Counted from the first letter of the stretch, positions 1 through 7,395 are shown. The stretch: DNA of 10,064 bases from Desulfobacterales bacterium (GCA_029940345.1 JAOZRC010000042.1:5814-15877); one strand, 5' to 3'. Notes: generated by a model not told the origin, from the sequence alone. A program made the numbers and translations.

Positions 1-125
1 ATAGGTCTTCTAAAAAAGATGATACGTCTTCTAAAAAAGATGATACGTCTTCTAAAAAAGATGATACGTCTTCTAAGAAAGATGATACGTCTTCTAAGAA
101 AGACGATACGTCTTCTAAAAAATAA
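1..125 (+). CDS. 3' end of a gene with a (DDTSSKK)n C-terminal repeat tail (partial)
   Basis: This is the end of a coding region that enters from the left edge; the first complete codon is at 3-5 and the TAA stop is at 123-125. The frame reads R-S-S-K-K followed by five exact copies of the heptapeptide DDTSSKK, each encoded by a 21-bp unit (18-38, 39-59, 60-80, 81-101, 102-122). The frame was chosen because every base difference between units is silent in it (AAA/AAG for Lys, GAT/GAC for Asp), whereas the alternative open frame, which gives a MIRLLKK-type repeat, would turn some of them into Lys/Arg changes. The tail is highly charged, hydrophilic and surely disordered. Similar Lys-rich low-complexity tails occur on nucleic-acid-binding and polymer-granule proteins, but the body of the gene is outside the window, so no function can be given. 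Confidence 0.8.
   Translation, partial: RSSKKDDTSSKKDDTSSKKDDTSSKKDDTSSKKDDTSSKK
18..122 (+). repeat. 21-bp tandem repeat, five copies
   Basis: Five head-to-tail copies of a 21-bp unit (GATGATACGTCTTCTAAAAAA type), with a partial sixth at the left edge. Copies differ only at two or three third-codon positions. The array is coding and produces the heptapeptide tail of the truncated gene. Because it is an exact multiple of three, copy-number change by slippage would lengthen or shorten the tail without breaking the frame. Confidence 0.95.
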
Positions 126-479
126 GAGCGATGGTTTTTTCCAGGCTATGACATTAATTTTGGATATTAATTCGACCTGTGCGATTGCAATTATCGGCAG
201 GGTGGGCATCGCCGGAAACCAAACCTGGTTTATTGAACTGATCTTTGCCGGCGATGACCACCATCTTACCATTGATGCTTTATTTTGAAGCGTTGTCTTC
301 GTTGAAGCGCTAAAACAGGGCTAAAATGGTGGGCAAATTTATTTCTTTAAACCAAGTCCGTTTCTTTACCTTATCATCAGCGATAAATGGGGGAAATGGA
401 AAAACGTTGCCCACCCTACAACTGATAGCAACCACACATTTGGGGCATTGGCGCCATTAGCCTTCGCTGTTAACTCGTA
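126..479. other. Gene-free interval with GTGGGCA-type inverted repeats
   Basis: A 354-bp stretch with no credible gene. The open frame running on from the tandem repeat to about 288 has no ribosome binding site and only exists because the repeat is open in that frame. The interval contains an imperfect hairpin at 201-262, and a separate inverted pair GGTGGGCAA (328-336) and TTGCCCACC (407-415). AGGGTGGGCA at 199-208 is also perfectly complementary to TGCCCACCCT at 408-417. GGGTGGGCA-type words are common in dispersed intergenic repeats of many bacteria, so this may be a decayed repeat element. No clear promoter or Rho-independent terminator was found. Confidence 0.6.
201..262. repeat. Intergenic hairpin with 15-bp arms
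   Basis: GGTGGGCATCGCCGG at 201-215 and CCGGCGATGACCACC at 248-262 are inverted copies that match at 14 of 15 positions, separated by 32 nt. A smaller AAACC/GGTTT hairpin sits in the loop. It has no following run of T, so it is not a classic terminator; a REP-like or transcript-end structure is more likely. Confidence 0.65.
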
Positions 480-1334
480 ATGTCAATTCATCTTGAAGAA
501 TTCCCAGGCAGCATCAAACCAGGCAGTATCAAAATAGGCCTTGATATTAATCGGATCAGCCGCAACATTTTTCTTTTTTGCCTGGCTGCTGCGATCAGCT
601 TCGTCTTGTTAGACCTGTTCGTCAATTATTATGAATTATCACAATATAGAATCATTCATCAGTTTTGTAATATCACGCGCGAAGATTCATTCGCTTCATG
701 GTATTGTTCCACCCAGACGTTTATGGCCGCGTTGACGCTATGGTTGCTTTTTTTCTTGCTTAAACACACTTCAGCATCGCGGCTAAGAGTTTTCGGATGG
801 TTTTTAATCGCTAGCCTTTTCAGTTATATCGCCATTGATGACGGCATTGAACTGCATGAAAGGTTGGGGTCTGTATTTAAGATTGCTTTTCAACCCAAAC
901 CGTATCTAGGTTTACCTCTTTCCTGGCCATCAAAACTTCTCTACCATTTTCCCAGTTACCCGTGGCAAATCCTGTTCGCGCCCTTTTTCGGTGTGATGGG
1001 TTTGTTCGCTTTTATTTTCCTGTGGCGTGAATTCAGGCTTAAATCTATAAAATTATTACTTGTTCTTGCAATGGCCTGCTTCGTCATTGCGGTGGGGGTT
1101 GATTTTATTGAGGGATTGGATAAATATCACAAATGGAATATCCATACGATGATTCGGGATCGCTATGATTTGCAGGCATATACCGTGCGCCATTTTTCCA
1201 AATCAATGGAAGAATTTTTAGAGATGCTCGGTGTTACGCTATTTTGGACCGCATTCATTCAATATTTCAAATTGCTGCCGGAACACAGCATCTGTTTTCT
1301 TATCAAAACCAAGGCATCTTTCATTAAAGGGTAA
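480..1334 (+). CDS. Six-helix integral membrane protein of unknown function
   Basis: A 284-residue hydrophobic protein. Likely membrane segments lie near residues 28-49, 78-96, 103-120, 163-182, 188-208 and 245-263. Charged residues recur at helix ends: an IDDGIELHER motif (119-128), DFIEGLDK (208-215) and MEEFLEM (243-249). Such D/E-x-x-E-x-H-E patterns at helix ends are reminiscent of uncharacterised bacterial and archaeal membrane proteins in which acidic and His residues are conserved, but I cannot name a family. The ATG at 480 is the first possible start because an in-frame TAA lies at 471-473; no good Shine-Dalgarno sequence precedes it, so expression may be weak. The N-terminus carries a short GSIKPGSIK duplication. 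It stands alone between repeat-rich gaps, and no partner gene is evident. Confidence 0.8.
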   Translation: MSIHLEEFPGSIKPGSIKIGLDINRISRNIFLFCLAAAISFVLLDLFVNYYELSQYRIIHQFCNITREDSFASWYCSTQTFMAALTLWLLFFLLKHTSASRLRVFGWFLIASLFSYIAIDDGIELHERLGSVFKIAFQPKPYLGLPLSWPSKLLYHFPSYPWQILFAPFFGVMGLFAFIFLWREFRLKSIKLLLVLAMACFVIAVGVDFIEGLDKYHKWNIHTMIRDRYDLQAYTVRHFSKSMEEFLEMLGVTLFWTAFIQYFKLLPEHSICFLIKTKASFIKG

Positions 1335-1337
1335 AAG

Positions 1338-1466
1338 TAAGTACTTGGCCAAAAGTTTTCGGGTATTTTCCGCACTGCTCAAGGTGGGTTTGTAACCCAT
1401 CGCACAATGCCGCCGGGTTGCAAACCCGGCGGGAGCTATGCTGGGAAACTTGTGGTCAAGTACTTA
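1338..1466. repeat. 129-bp palindromic MITE-like element with 21-bp terminal inverted repeats
   Basis: The ends 1338-1358 (starting TAAGTACTTGGCC) and 1446-1466 (ending GGTCAAGTACTTA) are inverted copies matching at 19 of 21 positions. Inside lie two stem-loops: TGGGTT-TGT-AACCCA at 1385-1399, and a perfect 10-bp stem CCGCCGGGTT/AACCCGGCGG with a GCA loop at 1410-1432. There is no coding capacity. It begins three bases after the stop of the membrane protein and ends 29 bases before the next ATG. This architecture fits a non-autonomous miniature element or a structured intergenic repeat; no clear target-site duplication was seen. Confidence 0.8.
1410..1432. repeat. Perfect 10-bp stem-loop inside the palindromic element
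   Basis: CCGCCGGGTT (1410-1419), loop GCA, AACCCGGCGG (1423-1432). This is a very stable GC-rich hairpin between two plus-strand genes. It is not followed by a T-run, so it is not an obvious Rho-independent terminator, though it could shield mRNA ends. Confidence 0.8.
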
Positions 1467-1495
1467 GTTGGCATCCTTTCTTGGGAATTCTCTAA

Positions 1496-4400
1496 ATGAA
1501 GGAAGTCAAAAATTCAATGCAAAAAATCATCGCTAAATGGCTTAAAATCTATGAAGATGAAATCAGTCTCTTTTTTTGGGCCTTGATTTTACTTTTCTTC
1601 ATTCGCAGCGCCTGCATTATTTTTAACAATTTTTCCGAAACCGCCTTTCTTAAACGCTTTGGCGTGGAGTATCTGCCGATTGTCTATGTGATTAACTCGA
1701 TCACGACGTTCATTATCATGGCGTTTATGACCGGCTATATGAAACGTCTTCCGGGCGCCCGCTTATTGTTTTACTTGCTTTTGTTTTGCAGTGCCGTCGT
1801 TGCTGCATTTCGTTTCGTGATTCCATTTGGATTTGAACTGATCTATCCGGTTTTATTCGTTCTCAACACCCAGTTTGAAGTGCTGCTGATCCTCATTTTT
1901 TGGAACCTGGGCAACGATCTGTTCAACACCCGCCAATCCAAGCGCATCTTTCCGCTGATCACCATTGGGGGGGTAATCGGAAGAATTTTAGGCAGTTTCG
2001 GAACTCCTTTTTTTGTCAAAGCCTTTTCATTTGACAATCTGATGTGGGTTTATTGCGGTTTTGCACTGGCCGGCGCGTTGGTCGCGCGCCAAATGGGCGT
2101 TCGTTTCCCCACGCTGCTTATTTCCGATCAGGAACCGGGCCAGGTTAAGAAACGAACGCCGATGATTGAAGAGTTTAAAATGGTTTGGCCGATGATCCAG
2201 GAATCGACCCTGGCCAAAATCTTTATCTTTTTAACGCTCCTGCCCAATATCGCTATTCCCATATTAAATTACCAGTTTAATTTTGCCGTGAATGATCATT
2301 TTGCCTCTGAAGGTGGGATGGTTCAATTTTTTGGCTATTTCAGAGGTGTCATTAATATTATCAGTCTGATTTTGCTGCTGTTTATCGGTCGGGTGTATGG
2401 CCGTTGGGGCTTACCTGTGGTGATGCTGTTTCATCCGATCAATTATTTTATTGTGTTTCTCTCTTTTTTCTTGCGATTAAACATTTTTACGGCGATGTAC
2501 GCCCGGCTTTCGACAAATATCATCCGCACTACCATGAATGCACCCGCTACCGGAATACTCATGGGGTTGTTTCCCCTGTCTTACCGTAATGTCATTCGCC
2601 CCTTTCTGAGAGGCACGGTGGTGCGCATCGGCGTATTGATCGGGTCCGGTCTGATTTTAGTATTAGAGCACAGCGCGAATCCGCGTTGGCTCTCTCTGGC
2701 CGGTATGATTGTTATTAGCGGATGGATCATCACGACGCTGTTTCTTAAAAAATCGTATCCCCAAATTCTGTCAGACCTGATTTCCCGCAACTTGATAGAT
2801 TTAAAAGCAATGAAGCCCGATGATGTCAAACAAGTGTTTAATGATAAGGCGGCGCGCAACCGCTTGAAAGATCGTTTTTTGGCAGCCAGGGGGGCGGAGT
2901 GTCTATGGTATGCCCGCTTGCTTCAATCGCAAGGCGCCGAAAACTTGGATGCGCTGATCTTAACCGTGTTAGATAAACACGACGATACGGTGAAAGCCGA
3001 ATTGTTGGGTCTGTTATCCGCTGACGCCGGCAAAAAGGCAATCCCCATACTCAAAAAAATGGCCGCGTCCGCCAATCCGGAATTGCAGATCGCAATTGTC
3101 AAAACGCTTGCCCGTATGCCTGAGCCATCCGCTCTGAAAATATGCCGGGAAATTTTTAAAACCGCTGTCCATCCGAGGGGCAAAGCCTACGCTCTTATCC
3201 CGCTTTATACCGATGCACCGGAAAAGTACGCCGCTGTCATTGACGCCTGGCTGCAATCGGATGATCCAGAAAAACGCCGCGCCGGCGTCATTATTGCTGG
3301 CGCTAGCCGTGATGCGGCTTATATTCCCAAACTGGGGAAGTTAGCCGACAAAGAGGAGATAGGCGCTATTTTGCCCGACCTGCTTAAAGCGTTTCATCAG
3401 TTAGGCCTGAAAAAAATCAATGACCGTATTGATCCCTATCTCAGCCATCATCGGACGGATGTTCGTCTGGAAGCACTGAATTTATATGAAATTCACAACG
3501 ACACAGAAATGGAAAAGGTCGTATGGTTGTTAAATGACCCTTCTGCGACCGTATGCAAAGCCGCTTATAACAAACTTAAAGAATCTTCTTATCAAAATCC
3601 GCAGGTGTTGATCAAAGCAATCAACCTTCCACGGCGCAAAATTCGGGAAAGCATTTTTAAACTTTTGCAATTGTTAAATATTGTCGATCTGGATGTTTTC
3701 CGCTATGCGCGTAACGAAATTCACCGCGGGTATATCTGTCTGGCCGAATCACAGGGCATTGCCATGCTCCGGGACAGCCAGGAAAAAGAGTTGCTTTTCG
3801 ATCACCTGAATCAAAAAATCGAAGTGATGATGGAAAATGTTTTAAGAGTGCTTGCCAGCCAGGACAATTCCGGGAAAATGCGCATCGTATGGCGCGGCGT
3901 GTTTTCCAACGATGCCCGACAGCGCTCCAACAGCCTTGAAGCATTGGAAAATCAGACGGATCGTTCCTTGTCTGAAATTATGATCCCTCTTTTGGAAAAG
4001 CTCTCTTTGGAAGAAAGCCTTGAAACTGGTCGGCAACATTTCGATCTACCCGTTTTTGACGGCAAACCGGCTGAACTGTATACCAACTTATTGTCACACG
4101 CGGATTGGGTCACGGCGCTGCTGTGCCTGGGGCATTCGGTTCGTGTGGGTGCCGACAGCGCCGCCGATCGGATTGAGCCGGAAATGCTCAAGGATCTGAT
4201 AAAATGGGACAATCCCTATGTTCGCCACATGGCGCAATGGGCCCTTGATGTTAATCATGTTCATCCGGAGGAAAATATGAACGCATCCATATCCGTTTCG
4301 GATAAAGTACTCCATCTCAAAAGCATTCAAATTTTTAAAGACCTGGCTGTAAGCGAATTGGCGGCCATTGCATCCGTCACGGATGAAGTTACCGTCGAAG

Positions 4401-4753
4401 CGGGAGAAGACTTTATCAAAGAAGGCGACGCAGGTGACATCATGTACCTGGTGATTGAAGGTGACGTGGCGGTTATAAAAGGCGCCGAACAAACGGGTGG
4501 GCGCGGCATCGAACTGGCCCGCATCAAAACCGGCGATTATTTCGGTGAAATGGCGCTTTTTGAAGACGCTCCGCGCGCGGCAACGATCCGCACAGTTGAT
4601 AAATCATGGTTGTTAGCGCTGCCTAAAGATGAGTTCGCCGAAATCGTTAGAGAATATCCGCAAATTGCCTTGCATATCTGCAAAGCCTTTGGGGGACGGA
4701 TTCGCGAATTGCATGATGTCATTAAGGGGTATGAAAAGCAGTTGCCAACTTAA
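1496..4753 (+). CDS. NTT/MFS-like membrane transporter fused to HEAT-like repeats and a cyclic-nucleotide-binding domain
   Basis: A 1085-residue, three-part protein. Residues about 22-418 form roughly 10-12 membrane helices resembling the ATP/ADP (NTT/TLC) and MFS-like carriers. Residues about 440-920 are soluble and rich in paired amphipathic helices of HEAT type (for example 480-540 and 640-700). Residues about 930-1070 form a cyclic-nucleotide-binding domain: GEDFIKEGDAGDIMYLVIEG, then the phosphate-binding cassette FGEMALFEDAPRAAT at 1016-1030, with the expected Glu1018 and Arg1027 both present. The simplest inference is a membrane transporter or sensor gated by cAMP or a related nucleotide. 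Related fusions occur in environmental bacteria, but the substrate is unknown, and nucleotide transport should not be assumed. The ATG at 1496 has only a poor ribosome binding site; the in-frame ATG at 1517 (Met8) follows AGGAAG at 1500-1505 at reasonable spacing and may be the true start. The gene stands alone on this strand, flanked by palindromic repeats. Confidence 0.88.
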   Translation: MKEVKNSMQKIIAKWLKIYEDEISLFFWALILLFFIRSACIIFNNFSETAFLKRFGVEYLPIVYVINSITTFIIMAFMTGYMKRLPGARLLFYLLLFCSAVVAAFRFVIPFGFELIYPVLFVLNTQFEVLLILIFWNLGNDLFNTRQSKRIFPLITIGGVIGRILGSFGTPFFVKAFSFDNLMWVYCGFALAGALVARQMGVRFPTLLISDQEPGQVKKRTPMIEEFKMVWPMIQESTLAKIFIFLTLLPNIAIPILNYQFNFAVNDHFASEGGMVQFFGYFRGVINIISLILLLFIGRVYGRWGLPVVMLFHPINYFIVFLSFFLRLNIFTAMYARLSTNIIRTTMNAPATGILMGLFPLSYRNVIRPFLRGTVVRIGVLIGSGLILVLEHSANPRWLSLAGMIVISGWIITTLFLKKSYPQILSDLISRNLIDLKAMKPDDVKQVFNDKAARNRLKDRFLAARGAECLWYARLLQSQGAENLDALILTVLDKHDDTVKAELLGLLSADAGKKAIPILKKMAASANPELQIAIVKTLARMPEPSALKICREIFKTAVHPRGKAYALIPLYTDAPEKYAAVIDAWLQSDDPEKRRAGVIIAGASRDAAYIPKLGKLADKEEIGAILPDLLKAFHQLGLKKINDRIDPYLSHHRTDVRLEALNLYEIHNDTEMEKVVWLLNDPSATVCKAAYNKLKESSYQNPQVLIKAINLPRRKIRESIFKLLQLLNIVDLDVFRYARNEIHRGYICLAESQGIAMLRDSQEKELLFDHLNQKIEVMMENVLRVLASQDNSGKMRIVWRGVFSNDARQRSNSLEALENQTDRSLSEIMIPLLEKLSLEESLETGRQHFDLPVFDGKPAELYTNLLSHADWVTALLCLGHSVRVGADSAADRIEPEMLKDLIKWDNPYVRHMAQWALDVNHVHPEENMNASISVSDKVLHLKSIQIFKDLAVSELAAIASVTDEVTVEAGEDFIKEGDAGDIMYLVIEGDVAVIKGAEQTGGRGIELARIKTGDYFGEMALFEDAPRAATIRTVDKSWLLALPKDEFAEIVREYPQIALHICKAFGGRIRELHDVIKGYEKQLPT

Positions 4754-5012
4754 ACTGCGATAATGATTTCCCCCAATAAAATGATGGAACATTCGGTAAT
4801 TTGAATGATTTGATTGTTTAAGTAATTTGAAGGGATAGGGGTGCAGGGAGCGATTTGGTGTTTTTGTATCTACAAGGATTTTATATAAGAAGAGGATTAT
4901 AAGAAAAGGATTGATTCTTACTGATATGGCCCGCTCCTATATGAATTCGTGCAAATCTGGAAATCATGCAGAAAGCGATTTCTTCGGACTTTGCATTAAT
5001 ATGATCAATCCT

Positions 5013-5155
5013 TTGGCATCCTTCATTTGTCGGTTTACATGTTGTCCCGTTAGGGACATAATATCTATAGAAAAATGCTTGCTAATACAACAAGTCCCGT
5101 AGGGACGATATAGAAAAAGTGTAAACTACTTTCAGACTCTTGTGAAGGATGCCAA
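5013..5155. repeat. Nested inverted repeat bounded by TTGGCATCCTTCA
   Basis: TTGGCATCCTTCA at 5013-5025 and its exact reverse complement at 5143-5155 bound a 143-bp unit. A second inner pair, GTTTACA (5033-5039) and TGTAAAC (5120-5126), lies on the same axis. Between them are the two GTCCC/GGGAC hairpins. It looks like one repeat unit sitting inside, or at the right end of, the larger palindrome. Confidence 0.8.
5043..5117. repeat. Two direct copies of a GTCCC-loop-GGGAC hairpin repeat
   Basis: TGTCCC-GTTA-GGGACA at 5043-5058 and GTCCC-GTA-GGGAC at 5094-5106 are small hairpins. Both are followed by an ATAT...AGAAAAA tail, so they are direct copies about 50 bp apart that differ by small indels. 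GTCCCGTAGGGAC-type motifs occur as abundant intergenic repeats in several bacterial phyla (recalled, not checked here). Confidence 0.75.
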
Positions 5156-5250
5156 TCCTTTTCTTATGAATCCCTATTCTTATAAAAAATCCTTGTAGAT
5201 CAACGGAATGTCTCGCACCCGATACAAGAAATTTCGAATCCCATCTACCT

Positions 5251-7395
5251 TCAAAACGACATCTCCTTCTGAAACACATTCAAAATAGTGCGCAAGTAGC
5301 CGCCGAATAAAGACGAATACACATAAATTTTGGCGGTTCCGGTGCGTCCGACAGGCAAGTCGGATTCCGCTAGCGGAGCAATGGTAATGCGATAATAGGG
5401 TTCAGCCAGTTTGAATGAATCCTGATTGTCCGGCAAGGTGGCCAACGGGCCGCCAAAAATATCCATCAGCGGGGTGGCTGGCAGGGTTCGCACCGGAGCC
5501 AGATTTACGGAAACCACTTTACCCGCAATCTTGCGCAGTTCATTTTGGAGCGTGATCGTCACTTTTGCTTCTGGATGAATGTCGATAATTTTCTTTTCTT
5601 TTACATACGCATAAATAAGCGAATGCGCCGGTGAACAGACTTCGCCGATCTTATCACCCCGGGCAAGCCATTTGCCGGATTCTAACAACGGATCATATAA
5701 GGTTAAGACACCTGCAAAAAACGCACCGGTTTCAAGAAGGGCTTCACGGCGTTGAAACTCTTTATAACTGTTGATCGCGGCATCCAGGCGCTCAATGGCC
5801 GCATTTTTCAACGCAATCGTACGAGCGCGGCTTTGAATCTGATCCAATTCGGATTGCAATTGTTTGATTTCCAGTTGCCAGCGTTCCCCCTCCAGTTCAA
5901 AAAGTGGATTCGACTGGGTGAAAAGTGCTTGATTCCGCTTTACGTTGCTTCCATCGCTGGCATGTAGTTGCGCTAAAAACCCTTCCTGGCGCACATATAG
6001 AATTTGAGAATCCTTGGCTTTGACTTCGCATGGCATGGACACCGGCCAAGGCAACGGTGCGATGCAAAGCGCTGACAATATACTGATAACCATGATCAAA
6101 CCGATTAAATTGGCTTTCCGAATCATATGTTTATGTCTCCCAATTACGCGTCCTTCGGCAATCAGCGGCCTGATAATAAATATATATACCTCCAGGCTTG
6201 CCAGAAACAGCCCCACCGCTTTGGTGAATTGATAATAAACAATCAGAATAATAACGGTGTAAAGAAAAATTCGATACGCCATGGCTGCAAGGCCATACCA
6301 GAATAAAAAAACAGCTTGCCATTCGATCAATTTTATATTTTCTGGCCGTTTTTGTGAATCCGAAGGGATGCCTAACAGGCGTGTACGCAGAAACGTTTTA
6401 ACCGCATCAAACCCGCGACGCTGCAAGTTGTCAATGCCGGTCAGGTCCATTAACAGGTAATAGCCGTCGTAGCGGATAAAGGGATTGCCATTAATGAACA
6501 CCGTATTGACGACACTGACGGCAAATATATAATAGCAGAGCGTGTTGGCGAAGCCAGGCGCGGTGTTAAGCCAGACTAAAATGGCCAGACCGCCGATAAG
6601 CATCTCTGCCAAAATACCGGCGGCATCAATTAACATCCGTTTGCGGCGCTGGGTGACGCGCCAGGCATCGGTGATATCCGTATAAAGCCGGGGAAAAAAC
6701 ACCATGAAACCGATGCCGAATCGGCGCACGCGCACGCCGGCCCATTTGGCGGTGTAGGCATGCGCAAATTCATGCCCGATTTTCAGGAATATAATTACGA
6801 TTCCATATTTAAACAGGCCCTGAAATGTCAAAGAACGCATCATGGCGTCCATAAACTTAGGCCAGTGAACAGCCAGATGAACATAGCCGGTCAGCGCGAT
6901 GAGGCTCAAAACAAGAAGCGTCCAGGGATTGACAAACCAGGCTACGGTCGCGTAAGTTTTGGAAAGAAAATTATCCGGCTTCCACAAGGGCACTTTAAAA
7001 AACAGGTAGGATGACATCAGGCGCGTCACGGCTGAACGCGCCCGTGCTTCACGCGCCGATGCCAGGCGTTGCTCCGTTTTGCCATACACCGGGAGCATTA
7101 AGTTATTGTGGTTGAGGAAATTGAGGCGCGTCATAATGCCGGTCGCATCCATAAGAACACCCGGTCGGGTCAATTGATCGGCAAGGGCGGACACTGTCTG
7201 ATTCTGATAGAGACGACTGATAATCGCATAGTCCGTCAGCGCCATTTTGTAATATTTGTCGGCCACCGGATCAAACAGCATCCAGGTGGGTTCACCTTTG
7301 GCATCTGTCGTTCCGGAAAGCACCTGGATATCGGCACGCAACTGTCCGGTGTCTATTTTATTTTTTGAGGTTGATTGATGAGAGGCTGCGGTCAA
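5251..7395 (-). CDS. PqqD-like / M50 zinc metalloprotease / HlyD adaptor fusion
   Basis: A 714-residue membrane protein, last in the three-gene minus-strand operon. Residues about 18-105 resemble a PqqD-like winged-helix peptide-binding domain. Residues about 150-450 form the multi-helix M50 (site-2-protease-like) core, with the zinc motif HEFAH at 208-212 and the third-ligand region NGNPFIRYDGYY at 302-313 (Asp310); both are intact, so it is predicted to be active. After the last helix (about 428-448) comes an HlyD-type adaptor: the first lipoyl half at about 465-492, a coiled-coil hairpin at about 500-555, the second lipoyl half at about 559-590, then a beta-barrel. Such fusions belong to the 'putative peptide zinc metalloprotease' family associated with export of peptides or large surface proteins. 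The start is a TTG at 7393-7395 that overlaps the upstream TGA stop (TTGA), implying translational coupling; the next Met (39) would cut into the PqqD-like domain. The substrate is unknown. Confidence 0.88.
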   Translation of the reverse strand: MTAASHQSTSKNKIDTGQLRADIQVLSGTTDAKGEPTWMLFDPVADKYYKMALTDYAIISRLYQNQTVSALADQLTRPGVLMDATGIMTRLNFLNHNNLMLPVYGKTEQRLASAREARARSAVTRLMSSYLFFKVPLWKPDNFLSKTYATVAWFVNPWTLLVLSLIALTGYVHLAVHWPKFMDAMMRSLTFQGLFKYGIVIIFLKIGHEFAHAYTAKWAGVRVRRFGIGFMVFFPRLYTDITDAWRVTQRRKRMLIDAAGILAEMLIGGLAILVWLNTAPGFANTLCYYIFAVSVVNTVFINGNPFIRYDGYYLLMDLTGIDNLQRRGFDAVKTFLRTRLLGIPSDSQKRPENIKLIEWQAVFLFWYGLAAMAYRIFLYTVIILIVYYQFTKAVGLFLASLEVYIFIIRPLIAEGRVIGRHKHMIRKANLIGLIMVISILSALCIAPLPWPVSMPCEVKAKDSQILYVRQEGFLAQLHASDGSNVKRNQALFTQSNPLFELEGERWQLEIKQLQSELDQIQSRARTIALKNAAIERLDAAINSYKEFQRREALLETGAFFAGVLTLYDPLLESGKWLARGDKIGEVCSPAHSLIYAYVKEKKIIDIHPEAKVTITLQNELRKIAGKVVSVNLAPVRTLPATPLMDIFGGPLATLPDNQDSFKLAEPYYRITIAPLAESDLPVGRTGTAKIYVYSSLFGGYLRTILNVFQKEMSF

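Larger units (their letters stand above)
4868..5200. repeat. 333-bp element with about 46-bp imperfect terminal inverted repeats
   Basis: The left arm 4868-4912 (starting ATCTACAAGGATTTT) and right arm 5154-5200 (ending AATCCTTGTAGAT) are inverted copies. Aligned by eye, about 43 of 47 columns match, with two mismatches and two one-base gaps. The left end can also pair internally: AAGGATTGAT at 4906-4915 with ATCAATCCTT at 5004-5013. The interior holds a second inverted repeat and no gene. Long arms without a transposase suggest a MITE-like or composite intergenic repeat. Confidence 0.8.
4754..5250. other. Gene-free, repeat-rich interval between convergent genes
   Basis: A 497-bp gap between two convergently transcribed genes. 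The first 114 bp are AT-rich with nothing recognisable. The rest is dominated by nested inverted repeats (4868-5200 and 5013-5155). Short open frames here (4911-5102 plus; 5082-5279 minus) run across the repeats, lack ribosome binding sites and are not believable genes. No canonical terminator with a T-run was found for either neighbour; the large palindrome itself may serve as a bidirectional transcript end. Confidence 0.7.

Noticed and set aside
19..288. Open frame giving a MIRLLKK repeat protein
   Set aside because: It is the shadow of the DDTSSKK frame; base differences between repeat units are silent only in the other frame, and it has no ribosome binding site.
4911..5102. 63-residue open frame on the plus strand
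   Set aside because: It lies wholly within the nested inverted repeats and has no convincing ribosome binding site or domain pattern.
5043..5117. Possible CRISPR-like array from repeated GTCCC hairpins
   Set aside because: Only two unequal copies with indels and no regular spacer; they fit a dispersed palindromic repeat.
5082..5279. 65-residue open frame on the minus strand
   Set aside because: It crosses the repeat element and overlaps the 3' end of the M50 gene; composition looks like repeat sequence.
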